5,293 nt of DNA from Clostridia bacterium. Its GTDB lineage: Bacteria > Bacillota > Clostridia > SK-Y3 > JACMMQ01. Position 1 is the first letter of the stretch. Each line of letters starts with the position of its first letter. Position numbers and translations under genes: made by a program. This document shows positions 1-5,177 of this stretch, piece by piece. The DNA lies in the NCBI GenBank assembly GCA_014378955.1, contig JACMMQ010000256.1, positions 1-5,293 on the forward strand, written 5' to 3'. The notes below the pieces were generated by a model. It searched no databases and was not told the origin of the DNA. It saw only the letters and a list, made by a program, of their open reading frames with translations.

Positions 1-537
1 CTCAATCTCTTTTTCCATTGGCTTTTGTTCTGAGAGATACGTAGCTAAACCATTATCCCAGAAATATGATAGTTTTGGATTCACTTTATATACAATTGAA
101 TGAACAAACTCATGGAGGGCCGCAACTAATATACTATCATGCGTATGCCCTTTAACGGGTGTAAATGGCGACACCATCATTACATTTCCATTATGACTGT
201 CTCCTATATACCAAGAAGGCGCAAATACAAGTGTAATAAAACCAGCCTCTCTAATCGCAAGTTGCCACTGTGTTTTATACAGATATACATTGGTCGACTC
301 ACCGCTCTTAAAGTTCATTCTTGTTCGGATGGTATCTGCCTTTTGCTTGAGCAACTCAAATACTTCATTCGCCCCTTCCTCATCTCCTGCTTGATAATTC
401 AAATTTATTTCATCACTCACGATGCTCTTGCTTCCCAATGGCTGTAGGAACCATATAGGCAATGTTTGAATAAAAATGACCGCAATTATGCTGATTACCA
501 CGATTAACATTGTTTTATACTTGCCTTTCTTTTTCAT
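1..537 (-). CDS. Membrane-anchored HEXXH (gluzincin-like) metallopeptidase, C-terminus missing at window edge
   Basis: Only the first 179 codons are present; the frame stays open to base 1, so the protein continues beyond the window. The start is the ATG at 537-535, preceded nine bases upstream by AAGGAG (552-547). A lysine-rich start (MKKKGKYK) leads into a hydrophobic stretch at about residues 9-31, which I read as an uncleaved signal anchor placing the rest outside the cell. Residues 142-146 are HEFVH, an HEXXH zinc site (two His ligands and the catalytic Glu). This is followed by FWDNGLATYLSEQ at 159-171, in the position where peptidase-MA-like gluzincins usually have a W-x-x-E-G-x-A-x-Y motif carrying the third ligand Glu. 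Here that residue is Asn162. The gene starts 36 bases after the methyltransferase stop and is probably co-transcribed with it. The substrate is unknown. The metallopeptidase-like fold is well supported, catalytic activity less so. Confidence 0.8.
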   Translation of the reverse strand, partial: MKKKGKYKTMLIVVISIIAVIFIQTLPIWFLQPLGSKSIVSDEINLNYQAGDEEGANEVFELLKQKADTIRTRMNFKSGESTNVYLYKTQWQLAIREAGFITLVFAPSWYIGDSHNGNVMMVSPFTPVKGHTHDSILVAALHEFVHSIVYKVNPKLSYFWDNGLATYLSEQKPMEKEIE

Positions 538-546
538 TTTTTTAGT

Positions 547-552
547 CTCCTT
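547..552 (-). promoter_or_regulatory. Ribosome binding site of the HEXXH protein gene
   Basis: AAGGAG on the minus strand lies nine bases before the ATG at 537. It fixes the start of a gene whose other end is not visible. It falls in the 36-base gap after the methyltransferase gene; I see no terminator or convincing promoter in that gap, which favours co-transcription. Confidence 0.75.
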
Positions 553-573
553 AAAATTATTTTATATTAAGAG

Positions 574-1185
574 TTATACAATAAATGGAACAAACATTTT
601 TGTAGTTTTCATATACGCCTTATACGCGTCACCAAATTCAACTACCATGTCTTTTTCTTCGCGCTTTGCAAGGCGTACATACATTCCAATCATTATTGGA
701 AACATAATAAGCAATGGCACTGTAGCCCACTCAACCATCATTCCAAGAGATAATAGCAGAAGACCAGTATACTGAGGATGTCTAATATATCTATATATTC
801 CACTTTTAACAAGTGTGCCTTTACCCGTTTCCTTAGACCAGTATTTTTTATAAATGTTGTACCAGCCATTTATGATTAAAGAAATAGCAATGACAGCACA
901 CATGATGTTAATATACATGCCCCAAAACCCAATAGATGAGAATAATGTATGCCCCCATAAAATCCCTTCTGGCAGATTTTTTCCTACTATCCAAGAAATC
1001 ACCCACATACTAAAGGGTATACCGTGCATCTCAATAGCAAAAGCTATTAAAAATGCAATATAAGTTCCTCTAGGCTTTTTATCCATTTTTTTGTAAAAGG
1101 GGATAAAAAGAAGTACAGAACTATAAATGACTATAAAGAACAAAACGCCAAACCAATTGTAAAAATGACTATCTAATGTCTCCAT
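574..1185 (-). CDS. Isoprenylcysteine carboxyl methyltransferase (ICMT/PEMT)-family integral membrane methyltransferase
   Basis: The 203-residue protein has about five hydrophobic segments (near residues 11-30, 41-68, 79-107, 141-150 and 154-171). Its C-terminal half carries the family signature: GIYRYIRHPQYTG at 129-141 (the RHPxYxG motif), then REE at 175-177 and GDAYKAYM at 185-192, ending in FVPF. In this superfamily these parts form the S-adenosylmethionine pocket at the membrane face, and members methylate small lipophilic or isoprenoid-like acceptors. The substrate of bacterial members like this one is generally unknown. I chose the ATG at 1185-1183 because GGAGG (1198-1194) sits eight bases ahead of it. 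An in-frame TTG at 1200 would give five more residues but overlaps that ribosome binding site. The gene leads an operon with the HEXXH protein and is preceded by a long leader with a strong promoter. Confidence 0.85.
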   Translation of the reverse strand: METLDSHFYNWFGVLFFIVIYSSVLLFIPFYKKMDKKPRGTYIAFLIAFAIEMHGIPFSMWVISWIVGKNLPEGILWGHTLFSSIGFWGMYINIMCAVIAISLIINGWYNIYKKYWSKETGKGTLVKSGIYRYIRHPQYTGLLLLSLGMMVEWATVPLLIMFPIMIGMYVRLAKREEKDMVVEFGDAYKAYMKTTKMFVPFIV

Positions 1186-1193
1186 TAATAAAT

Positions 1194-1198
1194 CCTCC
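1194..1198 (-). promoter_or_regulatory. Ribosome binding site deciding the methyltransferase start
   Basis: GGAGG is placed eight bases before the ATG at 1185. The alternative TTG codon at 1200-1198 shares a base with this site, so translation from that TTG is very unlikely and the longer version of the protein should be discounted. Confidence 0.8.
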
Positions 1199-1209
1199 AA
1201 ATTTTATTT

Positions 1210-1261
1210 GGTACAAGAAAAGGAAAACAGCCCCATTTCGCGTGACGTTTGGGGACGTACC
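1210..1261 (-). repeat. Nested imperfect palindrome in the leader, REP-like candidate
   Basis: Two nested inverted repeats share a centre. The outer arms are GGTAC (1210-1214) and GTACC (1257-1261). The inner arms are CCCC (1231-1234) and GGGG (1251-1254), around a core that can add a CG/CG pair (1239-1240 with 1246-1247). On the plus strand the element runs into a T-tract (1262-1267). It is noticeably richer in G and C than the surrounding AT-rich DNA. It ends only 11 bases from the methyltransferase ribosome binding site, so in the mRNA it could fold next to the translation start. The GGGGACGTACC edge resembles interspersed palindromic repeats I associate with low-GC Firmicutes genomes, but that is recollection and cannot be tested within one window. 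It does not look like a terminator for the minus-strand transcript. Confidence 0.45.
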
Positions 1262-1476
1262 TTTTTTCACAACTTTTTACCATTATGTTTATACGTTTTA
1301 CAAATTTATAAATAACCTATTAAATATTGCAACAATTGCCGAACAAAAGGTGCATCCCCCCTTTTTCCTACAAGGTTTGTTATATATTCAAGGTGCTATT
1401 TATTGCACAAAAAGTGCCATGTCCTCAAAGTGTTTTATTCCTAATTAGCCAGCATCATAAGTCAACTTCCATGAAA

Positions 1477-1505
1477 ATTATACCACTAATATGTTTCACT
1501 TGCAA
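1477..1505 (-). promoter_or_regulatory. Sigma-A-type promoter for the methyltransferase operon
   Basis: On the minus strand TTGCAA (1505-1500) and a perfect TATAAT (1482-1477) are separated by exactly 17 bases, the optimal arrangement for the vegetative sigma factor. Transcription should begin near 1470, just beyond the terminator of the preceding DUF1858 gene. No other gene lies between it and the methyltransferase at 1185. Confidence 0.75.
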
Positions 1506-1554
1506 TATTTTTTATAATTCGACATGGATTATTTCGTTGTATAAAGGCACGCAC

Positions 1555-1583
1555 AAAAAACACCTACTCTTTACAAGCAGATG
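1555..1583 (-). terminator. Rho-independent terminator after the DUF1858 gene
   Basis: Reading the minus strand, CATCTGCTT (1583-1575) pairs with GAGTAGGTG (1569-1561) over nine positions, including three G-U pairs, around the loop GTAAA. Six T's (1560-1555) follow directly. It lies 25 bases past the DUF1858 stop codon and separates that gene from the methyltransferase operon. Confidence 0.8.
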
Positions 1584-1608
1584 CGTATAATCTCACTATT
1601 CAACTATT

Positions 1609-1833
1609 TCACACAACACACGCAAAACCGCATGCCGTCAACTTGCCAATAATGGCTTCCTCATTCAAATTCAATTGCTTGATTGCCTGCATTAACGTGA
1701 ACGATTTGCCCATTGTCTTACGTAAGAAGTTGTTTCTAATTTGTGGGTATCCCATTTCAACCATAAAGTCGATTAGCTCAGGATATTGCTCGGTCATGTC
1801 ATAAATACTTTTATGCATGTTTAGCTGTTTCAT
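1609..1833 (-). CDS. Small free-standing DUF1858 domain protein
   Basis: The 74-residue protein is essentially one DUF1858 domain and nothing else. It has the typical pattern of a short first helix with YPELIDFMVEMGYPQI (residues 17-32), an N-x-x-L-R-K-T-M-G-K stretch at about 34-43, then TLMQAIKQLNL and EEAIIGKL. In the databases this domain occurs alone or fused in front of hemerythrin/DUF438, PAS or redox modules, and a role in redox or gas sensing has been proposed but not proven. This one has two cysteines, Cys68 and Cys72 (CGFAC), at its extreme C-terminus, which might bind a metal or form a disulfide. The ATG at 1833 has the G-run TAGGGGGG six bases upstream. It has its own promoter and terminator, and readthrough from the YgjP operon is also possible because I see no terminator between them. 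Confidence 0.85.
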   Translation of the reverse strand: MKQLNMHKSIYDMTEQYPELIDFMVEMGYPQIRNNFLRKTMGKSFTLMQAIKQLNLNEEAIIGKLTACGFACVV

Positions 1834-1845
1834 GAAAAGCCCCCC

Positions 1846-1857
1846 TATTGCACAATA
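1846..1857. promoter_or_regulatory. Short dyad at the presumed transcription start of the DUF1858 gene
   Basis: TATTG and CAATA flank a two-base centre (1851-1852), giving a 12-base near-perfect dyad. It lies between the TATAAT box and the ribosome binding site, about where transcription would begin. A repressor site there would be plausible, but it matches no operator I can name, and a dyad of this length in AT-rich DNA can arise by chance. Confidence 0.25.
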
Positions 1858-1859
1858 CT

Positions 1860-1888
1860 ATTATATATGTTCACGGACGGCTTCTCAT
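1860..1888 (-). promoter_or_regulatory. Promoter of the DUF1858 gene
   Basis: A perfect TATAAT (1865-1860) lies 17 bases downstream of ATGAGA (1888-1883), which matches the -35 consensus at four of six positions. Transcription would start near 1853, giving a leader of about 20 bases before the ATG at 1833. The -35 is weak, so an activator or readthrough from the upstream operon may contribute. Confidence 0.5.
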
Positions 1889-1915
1889 GACATAATCGCG
1901 TATGAATGTATTGAT

Positions 1916-2569
1916 TTATAGTGTCATAAACTGTCCAAGCCGTGCCAAGGCATCCTGCCTTTTTTTGTAATCTGGCATAATGCTCCCAACACGTCTCCAA
2001 AATGACCTGTCGTGGTTCATGTGCATCAGGTGACATAATTCGTGTACCACAACATAATCAATCAATTCCAGTGGTGCCATGGCTAGCCTGTAATTAAAGG
2101 ATATTTCTTTATGGGTATTACAGCTTCCCCATTGATGCTTTGACTGTATAACGGCAACGGTTTTGGGCGCTACGCCTAGCTGTTTTGCATATATCTTTAT
2201 TCTTTCGCTTACAATTTTCTTGCAGCTCGTCACATAGAACTTCTTCAAATTGGCTTTTAATGCTTCTTCCTCTAATGTGCCAACATCAATTAACTCATTG
2301 AGCAAGCATTCTTTGCCGAGATAAAAAAATTTCCCCCGATCGTCATACACCCTTGTCTTAGGTCTTTGTTGTATTTTCGAGATATTATCCAATTTCTCTT
2401 GAATAACATTGCTGTTGCGTTTGATGACGTCTATGACCGCCTCTTCACTTGTGTTTCGAGGCGCTTTCACGGTGATAAAGCCTACGGTATCCATGTGAAT
2501 GGATATGCACTTGCACTTTCCATATTGTACGTCACACACGATCTCGCCATTATCAGTTTCAATTTTCAT
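1916..2569 (-). CDS. YgjP-like zinc metallopeptidase family protein (DUF45/WLM type)
   Basis: This 217-residue soluble protein is close to the usual YgjP length and has the family layout. An N-terminal beta-rich part (about 1-40) is followed by helices, then QWGSC at 146-150 and the C-terminal zinc site: HELCHLMHMNHDRSFW at 176-191. His176, Glu177 and His180 form HEXXH and His186 is the expected third ligand; NHxxxFW is characteristic of the family. All active-site residues are present. Family members are predicted metal-dependent hydrolases related to the SprT/WLM fold; the physiological substrate is not settled, and they also occur next to restriction systems, though none is visible here. 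The ATG at 2569 has GGGAAGG four bases upstream and lies 15 bases past the preceding stop, so the gene is probably translated from the GNAT operon mRNA. The stop is TAA at 1918-1916. Confidence 0.88.
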   Translation of the reverse strand: MKIETDNGEIVCDVQYGKCKCISIHMDTVGFITVKAPRNTSEEAVIDVIKRNSNVIQEKLDNISKIQQRPKTRVYDDRGKFFYLGKECLLNELIDVGTLEEEALKANLKKFYVTSCKKIVSERIKIYAKQLGVAPKTVAVIQSKHQWGSCNTHKEISFNYRLAMAPLELIDYVVVHELCHLMHMNHDRSFWRRVGSIMPDYKKRQDALARLGQFMTL

Positions 2570-2584
2570 ATAACCTTCCCTATA

Positions 2585-2971
2585 CTATGGTTTAAGGTTT
2601 TCATGCCATATCACCAATTGCTTATGGTCGCCGCTCACATCTAAAATTGTCGGATGATTAAGCTTGCTAAGTTGTTCTCTCGTTTCGATTGCCATGGTCG
2701 TAACCTCTTGATTTTTTGTTCTGGATGTTCCCTTGATAATTTCATGCAAGGTCGTATCATTCACAATGATGTTAATTTCTTTCCCTAAATACGGTTGCAA
2801 TTTTTCTAGCAGTATGAGCAACGAAACTTGCCCTACCAAGGCTGGCTTTTCATAAGCAATCATAATCGTTTCCTTGCTCAATAGCACTTCATCCTCAAAT
2901 ATACAATATCGAACTTCTATATCCTCCCCTTCATAAAGGGATGGAATGCCTGTCAAATAAGCTTTAATCAT
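2585..2971 (-). CDS. Uncharacterised 128-residue protein, possibly RNase H-like fold
   Basis: I do not recognise this protein with certainty. It is soluble, with no signal peptide, membrane segment or cysteine cluster. The predicted order is strand (1-8), strand (18-25), strand (28-39), a long helix (about 42-61), a strand INIIVND (66-72) running into a helix with LHEIIKG, a second helix (about 89-103), and a last strand and helix around ILDVSGD to IWHENL (108-126). A strand ending in Asp followed by a helix is reminiscent of the RNase H fold (compare the xxxTDS strand). The first strands lack the usual acidic residue, so if the fold is right it may be inactive. The start is firm: GGAGG (2983-2979) lies seven bases before the ATG. 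It sits 18 bases from the GNAT gene and 15 from the YgjP gene, tightly within one operon. The fold is inference only. Confidence 0.75.
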   Translation of the reverse strand: MIKAYLTGIPSLYEGEDIEVRYCIFEDEVLLSKETIMIAYEKPALVGQVSLLILLEKLQPYLGKEINIIVNDTTLHEIIKGTSRTKNQEVTTMAIETREQLSKLNHPTILDVSGDHKQLVIWHENLKP

Positions 2972-2989
2972 TTGTAATCCTCCAAATTT

Positions 2990-3457
2990 TTAGTTTAAAT
3001 TGGTCATACACTTTCTAAAAACGAACATCGTGAGTGCGTCCGATTGGACGTATTCTCGTATTTTTACATACCCCATTTTAGCATAAAAATGATGATTGCG
3101 ATAGCTTTTAAATGACGTTATCAATTCCCATTCTAATGCATCTGATAAATCCTTTTCAATGTGCATCATTGCCTTTTGCCCAATGCCTAAATTCTGATAG
3201 ACTGGTAAAACGCAAATAACCCTCAAATAATATCGGTTATGGGTGTTTTGACGAACAATGATATCCCCGATAATCTCTCCATCCTTCATTATCTTGTACA
3301 CAATGGCATTTGCAATATTTTTTTCCATCGCTTGCAATGACTCGTTATACACTGGACATTTACCATATGCCATAAAATCATCATAAAAACATTGCTTCTG
3401 AATTTCAATCAGTCGCCCAGCATCTGCAATACTAGCCCGTGTAATTTCAATATTCAT
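2990..3457 (-). CDS. GNAT-family N-acetyltransferase
   Basis: The 155-residue single-domain protein transfers an acyl group, normally acetyl from acetyl-CoA, to an unknown amine. It opens with the usual IEITRASIADAGRLIEIQ (3-20). The acetyl-CoA loop is seen as VICVLPVYQNLGIG (80-93), where QNLGIG matches the Q/R-x-x-G-x-G pyrophosphate-binding signature. NHHFYAKMGY (121-130) is the typical motif B region, with Tyr125 a candidate general acid. I chose the ATG at 3457 because GGGGAG (3472-3467) lies nine bases upstream and the family N-terminus begins there. An in-frame TTG at 3523 would add 22 residues unlike the family, has no ribosome binding site and falls in the previous gene's terminator. 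It is the first gene of a three-gene operon with the unknown protein and the YgjP homologue. The substrate cannot be predicted from context. Confidence 0.88.
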   Translation of the reverse strand: MNIEITRASIADAGRLIEIQKQCFYDDFMAYGKCPVYNESLQAMEKNIANAIVYKIMKDGEIIGDIIVRQNTHNRYYLRVICVLPVYQNLGIGQKAMMHIEKDLSDALEWELITSFKSYRNHHFYAKMGYVKIREYVQSDALTMFVFRKCMTNLN

Positions 3458-3494
3458 AAAAACGCTCTCCCCATGGTTTATACCAACCCTTTTG

Positions 3495-3523
3495 AGTGTA
3501 TACGAAATACGTGAAAAAATCAA
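3495..3523 (-). promoter_or_regulatory. Candidate promoter of the GNAT operon, overlapping a terminator
   Basis: TTGATT (3523-3518) and TACACT (3500-3495) are 17 bases apart on the minus strand. Each matches the sigma-A consensus at four of six positions. The -35 lies inside the terminator hairpin base and T-tract of the flippase gene. The operon needs a start after that terminator and before 3457, and this is the best candidate I see there. Confidence 0.35.
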
Positions 3524-3549
3524 GTCATTGCAGGCATACTGATTGACTT
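3514..3549 (-). terminator. Rho-independent terminator of the flippase gene
   Basis: AAGTCA (3549-3544) pairs with TGACTT (3527-3522). CAG and CTG (3541-3539 with 3533-3531) extend the stem across a small internal loop to the loop TATGC. The stem is followed by GA and six T's (3519-3514). It lies 24 bases past the flippase stop codon, so the flippase is probably monocistronic. Confidence 0.65.
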
Positions 3550-3573
3550 TTATTTAAACACGAGGCTAAACCG

Positions 3574-5103
3574 CTACTTAAATAACGTTTTAACCCATAA
3601 TAAATCATCATACGTGATGCATGTTACCAAACGCAATAGGACAAAATAAAAGAGCGTTACCAACGAAATAGGTAGCAATAACGGTGGCTTGTTGGTGTAA
3701 AATAGTATATGTATTGTGTTGAAAAACAAGTCGGATAGTATCAGTGCACTGATGATACAGCCTAATGCTTTTAAGAGCTGCATTAGGTCGATTTTCAAGT
3801 CTGTTATTATCATCAATCTACGCACACTTAAGCTGAAATTTAAAATTCTGCCAAAAAATATGATTGCGGTATACCCCATGATCCCATAGTGTGGTAAAAG
3901 GACGTAAATCAAGCCGACGCTCAAGCACGATTCAATGATATTGTATCGCATGGCGCTGATTTGTTGCCCTATTCCCTTGAGCATGCTATCTACAATGGTA
4001 TCCAAATACATGATTGGGATAATGGGTGCGAGCAGACGGATAAAATATGCCGCTTCTTTACTGTTGTATATGGCAAGGCCGAGCGCATCAGAAAAGCTTA
4101 AAAATATGCACATCACGCCTATTGACGTGAGCATGCCAAATTTAAAAATACGATTTACGATATAGTTGAGCCTCTTTTTACCGTTACATGCTTGACATTC
4201 TGCCAGCTCTGGTACGATTAAGTCTGAAATGGCATCAAGCAGTACAGAGGGAAACATCAGCACAGGCATTACCATGCCATTGATAACACCATACGTCGCA
4301 AGCGCATTTTCGCTCGATGCACCGTGCTGTTTTAGTCCAAACGGCACGAGCAAATTTTGCGCCGTCCGAATACTAGAAGAAATATAAGCACTCAACGCAA
4401 CAGGCAGGGCAATATGAAGCATACGAGGCACCATGCTTTGCGCCACATGATGACCGTTTTTATACCGTCTACTATCCAATTTAACCATTAACAGCAATAA
4501 TAAAAAGGATGCAATCTCTCCCACGCATATGCCTACAACAATTGCAACACAAGCATATTCAAGTCCCCACGGCAAAAAAATTGCCAAACAACCTACTGTC
4601 ACTGATATTTTAATCAATTGCTCGATAAATTGCACCGATGCCGCCTTTACCGCTCTACGCACCGCTGTGAAATAACCGTTAAAAACCGCTGACATTGCAA
4701 TAAATGGCAAGCTTATCGCAAGCAAGCGCAGCGACAAAACTGTGCGTACATCACACAGCCAGTTTGCACCGATGAATGGCGCATTCAAATACAAAAGCGT
4801 TGCACTAATGCTACTGAAAATAATGCTATACACCAAACAACTACGCAATGCTTTGATTGCACCGTACGGTCTGTTTAGCCCTAATTCTTCTGCCACAAGC
4901 CGTGTGACAGCAAGCCGAATACCAGAAATTGAAATGGTAATGGACAAATAATAAATCGACATGATCAGCTGAAAAAGTCCAATACCAGCCGAGCCGATGG
5001 TATTGGAAAGATAGACTTGATAGGATATACCAATGGTACGCATAAGCAATGATGTAGCCGTTAAAATAATGACATTTATAAATAAAATTTTAACTTTTCT
5101 CAT
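3574..5103 (-). CDS. SpoVB/MurJ-like polysaccharide (lipid-linked oligosaccharide) flippase, MOP superfamily
   Basis: The 509-residue protein is hydrophobic throughout, with about 14 membrane segments. This is the topology and length of SpoVB, MurJ and other polysaccharide-biosynthesis transporters, which move lipid-linked sugar precursors across the cytoplasmic membrane. The first segment and its RTIGISYQVYLSNTIGSAGIG motif (22-42) are typical of the SpoVB branch in Clostridia. So are LAVTRLVAEE (64-73), SLRLLAISLPFIAMSAVFNG (124-143) and PSVLLDAISDLIVPELAE (285-302). SpoVB is needed for spore cortex synthesis, but clostridial genomes carry several paralogues, so the exact lipid substrate is uncertain and I give no symbol. 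Two ATGs compete: 5109 has only three bases after AGAAAGG (5119-5113), whereas 5103 has nine, so I prefer 5103. The gene is followed by a terminator and stands alone. No frame damage is seen. Confidence 0.88.
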   Translation of the reverse strand: MRKVKILFINVIILTATSLLMRTIGISYQVYLSNTIGSAGIGLFQLIMSIYYLSITISISGIRLAVTRLVAEELGLNRPYGAIKALRSCLVYSIIFSSISATLLYLNAPFIGANWLCDVRTVLSLRLLAISLPFIAMSAVFNGYFTAVRRAVKAASVQFIEQLIKISVTVGCLAIFLPWGLEYACVAIVVGICVGEIASFLLLLLMVKLDSRRYKNGHHVAQSMVPRMLHIALPVALSAYISSSIRTAQNLLVPFGLKQHGASSENALATYGVINGMVMPVLMFPSVLLDAISDLIVPELAECQACNGKKRLNYIVNRIFKFGMLTSIGVMCIFLSFSDALGLAIYNSKEAAYFIRLLAPIIPIMYLDTIVDSMLKGIGQQISAMRYNIIESCLSVGLIYVLLPHYGIMGYTAIIFFGRILNFSLSVRRLMIITDLKIDLMQLLKALGCIISALILSDLFFNTIHILFYTNKPPLLLPISLVTLFYFVLLRLVTCITYDDLLWVKTLFK

Positions 5104-5130
5104 AACCATTTGCCTTTCTGGCGAAATATC

Positions 5131-5143
5131 GAGGTTTGACCTC
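5131..5143. repeat. Small hairpin in the flippase leader
   Basis: GAGGT and ACCTC form a perfect five-base-pair stem around a three-base loop, between the candidate promoter and the ribosome binding site of the flippase gene. It could slow or shape translation initiation, but it is short enough to be accidental. Confidence 0.25.
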
Positions 5144-5148
5144 TTTTA

Positions 5149-5177
5149 ATACTAATTCCAATTTAAAATGTTGTAAA
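5149..5177 (-). promoter_or_regulatory. Candidate promoter of the flippase gene
   Basis: TTTACA (5177-5172; five of six to consensus) and TAGTAT (5154-5149; four of six) are 17 bases apart on the minus strand, about 45 bases ahead of the flippase start. The -35 and spacer lie inside the left arm of the large inverted repeat, so the repeat would supply part of the promoter. Confidence 0.4.

Larger units (their letters stand above)
1186..1470 (-). other. Long (about 285-nt) 5' leader of the methyltransferase operon, non-coding
   Basis: No credible gene lies between the terminator of the DUF1858 gene and the methyltransferase start. Downstream of the 1477-1505 promoter the transcript would have a leader of about 285 nucleotides. 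It contains GGCAC (1418-1414), GTGC (1408-1405) and GCACC (1396-1392), where the middle piece can pair with either neighbour. It also has a G-run AAAAAGGGGGG (about 1365-1355) followed at once by ATG and only eleven sense codons. The nested palindrome lies near its 3' end. I recognise no known riboswitch class. The leader's extent is inferred from the promoter; the pairings are visible but short. Confidence 0.4.

Noticed and set aside
139..775. Plus-strand reading frames opposite the HEXXH and methyltransferase genes
   Set aside because: They are antisense to genes with clear family motifs and have no supporting start signals.
1186..1200. Longer methyltransferase starting at the in-frame TTG at 1200
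   Set aside because: That codon overlaps the GGAGG ribosome binding site, which is correctly spaced for the ATG at 1185.
1186..1470. Known riboswitch in the leader
   Set aside because: I looked for conserved cores of common classes and saw no match; only short generic hairpins are present.
1513..1518. Plus-strand TATAAT
   Set aside because: No -35 lies at proper spacing and no plus-strand gene follows; AT-rich sequence explains it.
1176..1590. Two overlapping plus-strand reading frames in the non-coding region
   Set aside because: Neither has a ribosome binding site, one would start at TTG, and they run through the minus-strand promoter, leader and terminator; the composition looks non-coding.
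1845..2036. 63-codon minus-strand reading frame
   Set aside because: It mostly lies out of frame within the well-supported YgjP gene and its product has no recognisable features.
3458..3523. Longer GNAT protein starting at TTG 3523
   Set aside because: It has no ribosome binding site, lies in the upstream terminator, and the extra 22 residues do not resemble a GNAT N-terminus; the ATG at 3457 has GGGGAG at good spacing.
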